A stretch of DNA of 64,000 bases, taken from Augochlora pura (Eukaryota; Arthropoda; Insecta; Hymenoptera; Halictidae). Shown here in pieces: positions 1-11,339 of this stretch. The DNA is taken from contig NC_135773.1 of NCBI RefSeq assembly GCF_028453695.1, forward strand, positions 4,898,001 to 4,962,000, in the 5' to 3' direction. Position 1 is the stretch's first letter. Every line of letters starts with the position of its first letter. A program made the translations under genes and the position numbers. The notes below the pieces were generated by a model. The model had not been told where the DNA came from. It did no database searches and was given only the letters and a program-made list of their open reading frames with translations.

Positions 1-57
1 TTATAAAATATAGATCTTTCGCCAAGCGACTTTCGCTATTTTAAACATTTAGGACAG

Positions 58-883
58 TTTTACGGGCTAAATAGTATATAGTATTCATACAGGATAAATA
101 ATATATAGTATTCATATGCACCAACCTAATAAAATGCACTTTATCGCATAAGATAGAAATACTATAAGCCGGAAGATTTATTTCTGATTTCCAGTGGAAG
201 TGGCTTCGGACGGCGGCGCTCGACGGGAGAGCGTCGCTGTAGACGACGGGTATTGGAGCGTGCAGTATTTTGGGCGGATATATCCGCCAGCGGTACGCAA
301 CGGTAAATACGCTTGGGCGGATATATCCGCCAGCCGTCCGCTATGGGTGTCTAACGTCCGAGAGGTAGAGGGGAAGTTACGAAAATGCGGTAAAATGCGA
401 GCGCAGAGCTGGTCAACATGCTTCGCGCGGTGGGTAATCGAACAGCCACGCGCCGAGGGCTAACCTACTGGCAACATAGGAGAGCTGACGTCAGAGAAGA
501 AAAACTCAAGTGTTTACGTTTTTCATGCTAGGGTTCATTCTATTTCTCTTAATCCCGACATTATTTATGACAGGTCGCTGTCACATTCCTCAGCCGAACA
601 ACATATAATGGCAACGGTGTCCTAAAACTGCTCAAAATCTGCCCGAGCTTTTACGGGCTAAATAGTATATAAATGAAGACACTCTGAAATATTCCATATC
701 AAAGTTTATTAATTCGAAAGATCAGAATTTGTTTAAGACAGGCATTTCTGTATTGATATCTTGTTGAAAAGGGTGCAGTAAAGCAGACGGGGCATATTTC
801 GATTAAATCAACAGTTTTTGAAAAAAGATATACAGTTTTATATATTTACGTAAACATCCGACATTTCATATGCACAAACCTAA
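58..883. repeat. duplicated motif pair flanking the first kilobase
   Basis: A 23-bp sequence containing TTTACGGGCTAAATAGTATA is identical at 58-80 and 649-671. A second motif, TTCATATGCACMAACCTAAT, lies at 111-130 and 864-883 with one mismatch. The order is the same, but the second pair is spread apart by about 160 bp, suggesting a duplication later interrupted by an insertion. Confidence 0.7.
273..331. repeat. two copies of a perfect 16-bp palindrome
   Basis: GGCGGATATATCCGCC occurs at 273-288 and again at 316-331, 43 bp apart. Each is a perfect inverted repeat, and both lie in a longer shared motif (gGGCGG..CCGCCAGC). A dimeric binding site or a small tandem duplication could explain it. 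Confidence 0.85.
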
Positions 884-3751
884 TATTATATATAGTAACA
901 AGATAATAAGATTATTTTGATTTTAGATTATTATAATATATATTTAACCATATAGATAAAAAATTATATCTATCGTAATACATATTTAACTAAAAATGTT
1001 TAAATATTCCTCACAGAAATGTTTCATCCGTAAAAGAAAAGATAAAAGGCCATAAAAGAATGTCCTATGAATTTTCCGGATTTTGACTTTTCGTCGGAAA
1101 GTCTTTTTCGAAAAATTGGAGCGCGTCGCGGGGTCTTTAAAGGTGAGACCACGTAACGTGAAAATTGCGCCGTGAAACAGAGTGATCAGTACGACTAGTC
1201 TCATGCGGGTAGCACGATGGTTAGAACACGAAACAATTTCGAAGGCAGTCGAAGAGGAAGCACGACAATTTTTCCTCCGTTCTGACAAACTCGCAGTCTG
1301 CGGTAGCTTCTCGTGACAGTCGCCTCGACACGGACTGCACGTTCCCCCGATGTATGTATTTAAATATTTGTCGAGGTTTTAGGTTGCGCCGCGACGTTCA
1401 CCCGCTCCCTTCCCACGCCCGGCCGGCACACGGAGGGATGTTTTTCAGAACCGAACGAATTTCCGTGGCTACAAGCACCGGTTGGTTTCTCGGTGGTGGT
1501 TGTGCATCGTCGTCTCCCATTCCAGCAGACAATGAGACCGTTTCAACCCGTCGGATCGTTACAATGCATTTTCATCTTCGCGCGATACATTTTTCATCGG
1601 CGTTATCGCCTCGAAAATCCTGTCCCATTGTGAGCAGCTCCTCGCTAGGCCGTAGGAACGCGTGGCGCATCCCCCTCCCGAGAAATCTACCGAACCACGG
1701 GTTTTACCGTTTCCTCCTCCCGTTACCCGTCGTCCATAAAACTGATGAAATCTCGGAACACGACACTCTTCCGTATTGCGTCGCTCGGGCGACGCACGTG
1801 CATCGAAAGATGACGATTAATCCCAGCGTGCACTGAACTGCAACACGGTTTGCTGCGCGTGCCTCCCCGTTTCTTTCAACCTCCTTCGATTCCGAAGGAA
1901 CAATAGGCGAATAGTTCTATACTCGTTTATCATTTACTTCCATTAACAGGTCCTAGCATCGTATTTTCAGTGCCTGATTCATAGTAATGATATTTCCTTC
2001 ATAGTTACAAGGACGAGCACTTTTTCTATTGTAATAATTTCTTACAATGAAAAGGAAAAATATTTATATCATTTCTCTGCGTTTACTTAAATGGTTAAAT
2101 ACTGATAACAATATTACAGAATTTTATCCCGGCATAAAAGAACGAAATAACATTTATACTTAACACTAATAAAAATCTCTAAAAAGCCAGACTTGTCAAA
2201 ATATGGGGTTAAACAAATATTCGATGTCATTCGATCGTAGACTTTTCTGCAAAGTAAAAATCCTCTCAAACTTTCTCAAAGTAATTATAATAAAAATAGA
2301 TTAAATTCCTCGAATGTTTTTAGTTTTGTTATTTCATCCACTCAGTTTCGTTACGACTGCATAAAATCTAGTTGATGCGTGTGTTGTCAGTATGTTATGC
2401 ACTTGCAAATACGTTTACATCGAAAAAGTGACTACCGGCAACGCGAAAGGAATTTTCCCGCAGCGTTCGCGCGGATCAGAGGATTTTCAGAGATCGGGTT
2501 TATTTGAAATTCGAGGAGCGATTTTTACATTTGCGTAGCTCTAAATACTTGTATAGAAACGCGTTACAAACAGATTAATTGTCCAAATAGTAACATTAAC
2601 GTTTCGCATCGGAATCGCCCCGGGCGCAAGCATATTGTTGTAGTAAAACTAATCATCACGGCCGGAGCCGGTATTGTTTGACATGCAAATGCGCAAACGC
2701 ATTCTATTATGCCGTTCTGTATCGTAGCGCGCAATTTGGTCGATGCCAATTCCGTGGTCGTGTTACGTTTTTCGAAATCGTATTTATTTAAACAGAACAC
2801 CAAAGCGTGTAACATTGTATTTATTATTACTGTCAGTTTTCGTAATGGGCGATGTATAGTAGCTTGATAATTGTATATACTTTCCATAATTTGCGATCTA
2901 AAAGTAGTGTATATTTTCATATGATTTTCTTGTAATATAAGGAAAATAATTTGATAATATAATTATTCTTGTAAATGATATAATCGGTTAACAATAGCGA
3001 TATATACATAATAATAAGATCTGATATGTTCTGAGAATATCAGGACATGGAATAGGAACAAAGATGTAAAAAGATAACAATGTCACTAACAATGCAAGGC
3101 ACAATTTTTCTTATAAAATGACATATAAAAGAATTTAACTAGAAGGGATAAACGAGAGAAAAATGTCAATGTGTTTCTAGACAAGCCGATCAATCGAATT
3201 AATCTATTTCCTCCAAGAAATATTAACATTTTTCTATCGCCTCTCTTCTGGACAAGCTAATTAATCTAATCAATTTAATCAAAACATTCTATAATCAATA
3301 TAAGCGCTGCTATTCATAGTATATTTATAAAAAAATCGACAATATTGATCCACCGACCGAAAGATCCCACGAAGAAGAAGCATCTGCACAGCGTAACTCA
3401 TTTTCAAACGAACCCGTCCTTACGCCGATTGGCCCCCTGCACGGTCTATACATAATTCCGCCGCCACTTTTCTCGAATCACCCGGTACGTGATCACGCTT
3501 TTGAGATAGCGGCCGATCCCGGAGTTTAACGCGATCGGCGAGCACGAGCCAGTTACGTCCGGGTTATTCGGTACGGTACACGGAGGTGAACAGGTCTAAA
3601 TATGCATAGGTGGACGGCGGATATAAAGGTCCTTAATGTACTTTCGATGCTCGTAACGGCGCGAGGCAGGAACGCGAACGCCGCGAAGGGCTTCCATGTA
3701 ACCGGTGAACGGTGTGGACACCGTGACACGCGAACAGAGGAGACGGAGGGA

Positions 3752-3769
3752 GGGGGGGGGGGGGGGGGG
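3752..3769 (+). repeat. homopolymer run of 18 G
   Basis: Uninterrupted G18 in the CpG-rich stretch at 3.4-4.4 kb. Confidence 0.9.
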
Positions 3770-4398
3770 AGGTCCCTTTCGACACGATTCCACGGCTCGC
3801 AGACCGCGCGTCCCTTACACGATCTTCATGTAAATGCGAGCAAGTAATGAATAATATTTAACGACGCCGCGGGAAAATAAATATTCATGTCTACCCACCG
3901 ACGGCTCGCGCGCGTTTGTTTGCGCGGGGACGCGGGTTCGACGTCGTCGCGACGCGCGCTCCGGTCGCGTCTCTGCGTGCGATTATGACGCGCGTCGTAC
4001 GTGGAACGGCATTGATCGGCGATCCGTATTCGAGATCGAGTACTCGTTCTATGTGCGCGCATCGATGCCGATCCATGTTGCGACGATATTTCGTGCACCC
4101 CCCTCTTTCTCTCTTCATTTGCCTATCGGTACGTTTACGCGGGCACGCACGCACGCATCGCCTACGATCACGGCTCCGTGTGTATTCCGGCCGGCGTTTC
4201 TCGAATAATTTTTCCCACTTCGCGGCTGCCTGCACGCGAGTCTCTCTTTCTCTCTTTGCACGCCAGCGATATCTTAAACGGGAACTGTTTCGGTTATCCG
4301 GGGGAACTGTGTTTGAATATTACTTACTTACGGGGTAAACGAAACCTATTCAGGGAGATGTAACGGGCGATTCTCGATTCTGTGGTAATCGAGTTGGT

Positions 4399-4750
4399 AG
4401 AACGGGATCGAAATAGATAGAATGAGATAAAATGAGATAGAATGAGATCCAACGAGATCGAATCAGATCGAATGAGATCAAGCGAGATCGAAGGAGATCA
4501 AACGAGATCAAACGAGATCGAATAAGATCGAATGCGATTGAACGAGCTCATACGAGATCGATTGCGATCGAACGAGATCATACAAGATCGAATGCGATCG
4601 AAGGAGATCAAACGAGATCGAACGAAATCAAACGAGATCAAACGAAATCAAACGAGATCGAACGAGATCGAACGAGATCGAACGAGATCGAACGAGATCA
4701 AACGAAATCAAACGAGATCGAATAAGATCGAACGAGATCGAATGAGATCG
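4399..4750 (+). repeat. decamer minisatellite, consensus AACGAGATCG
   Basis: About 35 diverged tandem copies of a 10-bp unit (AACGAGATCG with AATGAGATCG and AACGAAATCA variants), most homogeneous at 4600-4740. Because three units make 30 bp, both strands stay open (4532-4795 plus, 4628-4816 minus). Those frames are products of the repeat. Confidence 0.95.
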
Positions 4751-6640
4751 GACGTATTCAAATCGAATATGGAAGTTCGTTTTAATGCAATATGAGCCAT
4801 TGTGAGCGATGTTCAACTGCGATGTTGATTTGAGTGGATTTTCAAGCGAGTTTGAACTTCTGCAAGTATGGTTTAACTTCTACGATTCGTGCTCTAGTTA
4901 TTGAGCACTTCCTGAGTACTATAGGTTACGTAAATTGAGCATAGTCAGTGCCTTCTGCTTTGTACTCCTGACTATCGGATTTTGTAGTGTAGACTGAAGC
5001 AAGGGATGCAATAATTCGGGACTCGTTGAAAATCAATGACAGTGCCTCGTACTTTCTATGATATTTAGATTCTGACTGAGATAAAGTTTGAAGCAAGACT
5101 GAATTGGAACAGCTTACAATTGGTGAATTACTGGAATATCTCCAAACAATATACAACGCTCACCTGGGACCGAAGAAACAAATATTTTCCCTTTGGACAA
5201 AAAGACCTACGGTATTTCTTCGAATCGACTGATCAGCCGCCGCGTCGTTATTTAACCAAAAAGTAAAACTCGTCCGAGCACTCGTTGAAAAATTCGATGA
5301 GAACTCTTTCGCGCTTAATCTTTTTTATAAACGCGACCGTATGACCTTTCCATACCCCCCCAGGACAAATAAAACAAGCCTGCTGAGGTCCATTTATTCC
5401 CGGCCCGTTCAGCGTGATTAATAAACCCTATATACGCCCAGGCGGCGAAGTTTCTAATAATACGCGGCAGCATTAACATAAACCGTCGTACGAAAGAATG
5501 TTTGTTCAACAATCGTTCCAGGCCACGCGCGCCGCGCGGATCTCGCCGCTGACGGGCTAATTCACCTTTCGCCGTGTCCTCGGGTTCCGTTCCGTGAATC
5601 CTCGCGTCACCTCTCTGATAACAAACGACCGACGATAATGTAATAATTATTATCTCTGAAAGCCGCGCAGAAGGTAGAAATATGAGAAGCATCGGCTCAC
5701 CTATCCAGAAAGGTAGGCGCGCGCGTCTCTGCGGCCCGAGCGGCGCGAAGCCCCGGCCGCGCGTAGATTGTATTAATTATTTCGCGAGGCCACCCGACCC
5801 AGGATACACGAGCTTCGATTTATAGGAAACCGGGTAAGAGTGTTCCTATGTTTAGAATCTAATTAATGGGGGCCCGGTGGTAGCCGCGCAGCGAGGTAAT
5901 TGCTCGATAGGAATATGTATATTCCATTTGTGTTCGCGTCCTCCCCGATCTGCCTCTCTCTCTCTCCCCGTCTGTAATTTCCTGATTTAAATGAACTTCC
6001 TCGAACCTCCGCCGACCGCGTGTTTTTATCCGTCCCGTAGGCACCGCGTTCGCGGCCGATACCCCGGGCCGTGGTCTGCCAGGTTTTTTCTGAAATTTGA
6101 TAAGAGAAACAGCCGAACGACGGGCTGAACTTTAATACGTCCGCGCGGCGTTTTGTTTGCGTACTTTTTTCGGTAAGAAAATACGGACGCTGCGGGCGAA
6201 TCGAAACTGCAGCACGGCGACGTTGCCCCGACGTCTCGTCGGATAATCGTTCCGACAGGAGGGAAAAGGAGGCGCGGCGTAGAGAGGGCGGACAAAGAGA
6301 GCGGGACCCGTGTGGAAATGGTTTCCGTGCACCGCGAAATTCGAAACTGGTCGCCGGGGCAAGGTCATCCTTTTTAGGTCCACGGTCTGGAAGATGGTGT
6401 CCCGAGGCTTCTTTTGTGTCCGCCGGCGTTTGTAATCGTGCTAGTTCTACCTGCCGGAAGACCGTATCTTTATTTCCGGCCTCGCAGACTTCGCCGTGAA
6501 TTTGGAAAACTCCCGGTCGACTTGGAACAGCACTCTGAATCATTCAGGGCTCCGTGGACCCCGTTGGACAGTCGTGCTTTCAAACATTCATACTTCGTGT
6601 CACAATAATTCCCGTATTTTCTAAACCGTTCCGGATCCGA
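4751..6640. other. no gene recognised
   Basis: Mixed sequence, becoming CpG-rich from about 5.3 kb. A 226-codon minus-strand open frame at 5863-6543 overlaps others in every phase and shows no domain. It is treated as an effect of few stop codons in GC-rich DNA. Confidence 0.6.
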
Positions 6641-6649
6641 CTAAACTGT

Positions 6650-6975
6650 ATCCGTTGATTGAAAGATTCCTTGCTGACTTTTTCTAACTCTTTATCATCG
6701 CATGTTTGATTTAATTTAATGCTTATGATGGTCTTAATTTCTACACAAAGTGATAAATATTACGAATAAAGTTTCTCAGTACCTTTAACCTACTCGTGCT
6801 TCTCAGATGCAATTGCATAGGTTCCAGTCAATTGAAAGATTCCCTGCAGATTTTTCTAACTCTTTATCATCGCATGTTTTATTTAATTTAATGCTTATAA
6901 TAATTTTAGTTTCTACACAAAGTGATAATTATTACAAAGAAATTATTAAAATTTCTCAGCAACTTTAACCTACAC
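6650..6975 (+). repeat. tandem duplication, about 173-bp period
   Basis: Two diverged copies start at ATTGAAAGATTCC (6658 and 6831). They share TTTTTCTAACTCTTTATCAT, then CGCATGTTT, TTTCTACACAAAGTGATAA and the closing TTTAACCTAC. Small indels are seen in the second copy. Confidence 0.9.
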
Positions 6976-9300
6976 GCGCACCAACTTGCAGCTAATATGT
7001 ATCAACATTTAGATTCAACACCACTCAGAGACCATAATTTCTTATTTAGGTGCAAATGAGTCTACGGGAAAAGAAAGAAATAGTAAGAAAAGAAGGAAGA
7101 AGTCGATTTTCCGACTTTATCAAATCGGCAGAAACGCGATCGTCGTTGATGGTGCAACATCGTGCTGCGTGCGAATATCGAGCCGGTTGGATAGTCGAGC
7201 GAATTTCGGTGTTCTCGAAGTTCGAAGGCGGTACCACGAAGAGAGACGCGGCTCCCTCCGAGGCAGGAGCGAACAAAGGGAACGAACGAAAACGATGCCC
7301 TCAGAAATTGTGGGTTCCTTCTTGTTGCTCGCTCGCGAAAGAGTCCGCTGCCACGGGAATATCCTTGGCCGGTGCCCTCCGGGCGACGGAGTCCTGTGGC
7401 CAACGCAGACCCGAAATTCAACAGCGGCCGAGTGTTCTTCTGCCCTCGGCCCCCGAGGTCCTTTCTTCCGAATTTCTGAGCAAACAGGGAACCGGGTGCG
7501 CGCGCGCGCACCCGGCCCGCCGGATCCAGATTAAACGGCGCGTCAACCACCGGGGTCTTTGGTTCTCGCCTCGGTCTCGGTGGTTCGTTAGTGCATCATC
7601 TTGTTTGTAGAACTGTTGCACCGGCTACATGCCACCGCCTCGTGTGTATCGCGACACCTGGCGTCCACGAAGAATATGCGGTATTTCCTGCGTATTACCT
7701 ACTTAATAACGCGTTCGTTCCTTTGTGCTGTTACGGGCGCGGTGCAGTTAACGATGACTCGATTTTGGTACAAGTTGTCACAAAGTTTAGGCTATTGACA
7801 GATAGACTGGAGATTATTTTCTTCAGTCATTTATTTTTTATTTTCTTTATTGAAAATAAAAAAGGAAAAGAATTGTAAAAGATTTGTAAAAGGTTTAAGA
7901 GCGTTGTCACATTCTTCTTATTTTAGGCGAATTATTAAAATATGGAGTACATTTGTATTTAATTAAGATCCGCATTAGTGTATTCTATATAGTATAGTAC
8001 ACACTATATATAATATACTACTGTTATAGTAATTACTGTTATTTACTGTTATTATTTATTATCATAAATAATATTTCACCAACTATAAGACGTAAGACTT
8101 GGTCACTGATATTACCATACTCGTAGAAATGAATGGTTTCATATTTTGTATCATTGAAATTAATATCTATTGAAATTACTTACTAAGACTTTTACAGGAA
8201 GAAATTTAATAGTCTTCTCAAGAAAACAATGTAATAGAGATGACCGAAGATTTCAATGAATTCAGTCTTATTATTTTTATAAAGAAGGACACGAATTTAT
8301 TTTTGAGTATACTTCAGATTTAATTCTATATGGAAGGATTTCGTTCGCTAATTTATAATTAAATTCTACTTTTCACTTATTATAATTATTCAAAGAAGAA
8401 AATTTTATCGTCTATAAAAAGGCAATTGAAAACGCTTTAATTGTTTATCGGTAATGTTAGGCTTCTTTCGTGTTACTTATCGCACAATAATAATACGATG
8501 CAATTGAATGAATCGTATTGTTAATAACATGTTGGATTAATTAATATCGATAAAGGTCAGAACAATCCGAATTTTACATTAATTAGCAATTATCAAAGCA
8601 GTATTATCATTTTATTGTTACAACGAACAACGACACGATTCATCGAATCATGACGAAAATAATTACAATAAATATAGTTACAATGCAGAGTTACGAGACC
8701 TGTTATAATCGTTTTACATTTTATTCGTGATTATAGGAGTACAGATAACAATATCGATATATAGAATTTTTAGAACTAACAATGAAAGAAATAGAACCAG
8801 TTGAAATGACTGATGAGTAATTTTAATTAATAGTAAAAGCAATCGTAACTAGTATATATCTAAAAGACAGACAACTTCCTACCTTTCCATTTTAAATATA
8901 CAGATTTAACACGTACATGATATATTGGCCTAACATAATCCTTTTAACTGTACATAGAAATTTGTATACAATAGAAATTGTTTTATAAATATATATTTCT
9001 TATACGAAAAGAATAAGATAAAATCTGGTATGTGTATAAATTAACTCGGTAATGAATTCTCACATTACTGTTAAGTAATTAATTCCCAGCGAAGAAATAT
9101 AAATTCACTGAAGATAGTACACGAATGCCTTTCCGATGAATCACTTTTAATAAGAAGATGGAGAAAGACAGGCTAACGTAGACCTTGGCTCCTGCACCTA
9201 ATCCATAATTTCGCTACTATTACTATATACCATAATTACTACGAAAATTTCCAGCTCCATCGATTAATCATTAAAGAGAACGTCTTCCTGCAAATAAACC
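6976..9300. other. no gene recognised; CpG-rich then AT-rich
   Basis: 7.05-7.8 kb is CpG-rich with overlapping open frames in several phases, none domain-like. 7.8-9.3 kb is AT-rich with no notable feature. Confidence 0.7.
7492..7515. repeat. perfect 24-bp palindrome with CG core
   Basis: CCGGGTG and CACCCGG arms surround an uninterrupted CGCGCGCGCG core. The whole 24 bp equals its own reverse complement. It sits in a CpG-rich stretch (7.05-7.8 kb) with no recognisable gene. Confidence 0.85.
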
Positions 9301-9991
9301 ATAGAAACCCCGTTCCCCAGAATCCAAAGAAGTCGAATATCCGATAAAATCGTCGCGGAATTCCGCAACAGTGGCCGCTAAATTCGCTGTAAAGCCGATC
9401 CCCGGAGCTCGCGGCAGCGTCACCGAGATATTCGTGACCAAATAAACCGTAAATTTGGTGTTTGAAATATTCAAAGAACGTAATCAATATTTTCCGGCGA
9501 CACGATGGACAGGCACCGGCGGCCGCGGTTTTCCACGGGCGGCACCGGTGGCTATTCGTTCGAGCGGCGTCAGCGCGGGCAAAAACCGATCTCTCCGCCC
9601 TCCCCTCCCCCTCCACCCCGCCCCCCGCCCCCTCTCTCTACGGTAATGCAATTTTCCGATGCGCCACGTAATCGAGCGTCCTTGAAAACCGGCGCGGCGT
9701 CCCTCGCGAGGTGTCCTCTGGCTAGATCTTCGACGTGCCCGTCGTATTTCTTCTCGATTGCCCGGCATACCGGTGCATTCGCGTGGAGACCGTGTGCACA
9801 CAGCCGGAGGAGGGTCGTACGCGCGTCTCGGCTCTACTCGGAACGGTTCGGCTCGTCGCGGTGCGCGTGGATACGCGCGTGTACGGCCCGACTACTCCAC
9901 CTGCCCCACGCGCGTTTATTATCCCGTATCGATGCGTGTGCATGTGCGGATCGAGCATGAGACAGACTGGCGACTCGGCCTGTAGCTGAAC

Positions 9992-10006
9992 AGAGAGGAG
10001 GCAATA

Positions 10007-10072
<66 letters not shown>

Positions 10073-10175
10073 AGGAGAGACACAGAGAGAAGAATAAGGG
10101 AGAGGAGAGGGTAGAGGCTGGAAGAGAGGGAGAGACCGAAGAGAGAGAGAGAGAGAGAGAGGGAGAAGCGGCCGG
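9992..10175 (+). repeat. long imperfect GA tract
   Basis: Nearly pure purine GAGA sequence with interruptions (GATA, GGAGA). It creates a Leu/Ser-rich open frame on the minus strand (9722-10573) that is not a gene. Confidence 0.95.
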
Positions 10176-10445
10176 AGAGAGCGCATGGAAGGTTGGATCG
10201 TTCGCTGCCGGTAGCAACGACCCTGGATGCATCGACTCCTGGGGTTGTTGGGTGGTAAGGGTGGTGGATAGAGCGAGAGGAAACCGTCGGGGCGAAGAAG
10301 GAGGAGAGAGGGTACAGCGTAACAGAGACGGAGACAAAGTGGGAGAGAAGGAGAACGGTTGCTGTAGGTACCAGAGACTAGGGGAGTCACCCTTTGTCCT
10401 CCATCTTTCTCTTGCCCCCTAACCAACCCCACTGTGTCCGGAGGC

Positions 10446-10590
10446 TCTCTCTCTTCGTTCGCCATCCGTCGACGTCCTTCTCTCTCTCTCGCGCGTGTAC
10501 ACAGACTCTCCGGCAATCCGTGTACCTCTCTCTCTCTCGCTCTTTCTCTCCCCCCCTCTCTCTCCCCTTCCATCTCCCCCTACTAGCTCT
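10446..10590 (+). repeat. CT-rich tract complementary to the GA tract
   Basis: CTCTCT runs with CCCCC interruptions, about 270 bp downstream of the GA tract and complementary to it in composition. The two could pair as an imperfect stem in RNA. Confidence 0.9.
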
Positions 10591-11339
10591 TCGGCTCTCC
10601 ACGCTATTGATCCCGCAGCATCCACCGCGAAATAACGACGTACGCCCCTGGTTCTCTTTCCGTGTTCCACCCTCCCTGTTTTTCTTTGGCCGTTCGCTGG
10701 CTGATCCCGTTCAGGACGATACCGGCGGACCCAGGCACCACCGGGATCGCCACCGTCGCGATTCCTTTTTCTCGCGTAGAAAACAGAATTTTCCGCGGGA
10801 CCGTAGCTGCTCCGTCGCGATCGTCGTCACTCCACCCCTTCCCACCCCTCTCCACCACGGTGCAGCGAGAGAGGGGGGCGGGGGTGGCAAGCGTAGGTAC
10901 AACGGGGGCGGCCGGGTGAACGGAACACATTGAACTCGACACGGTTTCGAGTCGTCTGCGAGAACGAGGAAAGTTCGGAACGTACGCCGGGTATTCCCGG
11001 TCGTCGACACCGCCGACGGAATCCCCGGGGATCGGCGGGCCGAAACCGTGGCCTTTCCGGAAACCGTGCGTTTCTGATTTTCGACCGTAATTTGCTTCGT
11101 TACGCGGCCCAGCCCGGCGAAATCTGATCGACGAGGCTCGCGCAGACGGGAATAACCGCGGAACCGAGTTTTTCGATTTCGACGCCACCGCGTCGTCCGT
11201 CTCGCCGTTTAGCATCGATCTCGTGGGACACGATTTCCCAGGGAATTAACAGCTTCGATCGCGACGACTCACCTGCGCTGCGATCTCGTCGGCGTTGGTT
11301 TTCTCGCCGCAGAAGCTGGAACGGTTTACCGTCTTGAAA

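Larger units (their letters stand above)
1..4398. other. no gene recognised; AT-rich flank then GC-rich stretch
   Basis: AT-rich to about 1.0 kb and from 1.9 to 3.35 kb, moderately GC-rich at 1.0-1.9 kb, CpG-rich from 3.35 kb. The first 900 bp contain a duplicated short-motif pair and two copies of a perfect palindrome (see separate entries). The longest open frames (1354-1836 plus, 3916-4338 plus) have no recognisable domains. Confidence 0.7.

Noticed and set aside
1203..1240. A-box-like TAGCACGATGGTTAGAAC suggesting a tRNA
   Set aside because: No B box or closing stems downstream.
4532..4795. RSNEIKRD-type repetitive protein
   Set aside because: Translation of the decamer minisatellite. 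Both strands are open for the same reason.
9722..10573. 283-codon minus-strand open frame, Ser/Leu-rich
   Set aside because: It is produced by the GA and CT tracts. Rival frames are equally open and no domain is present.
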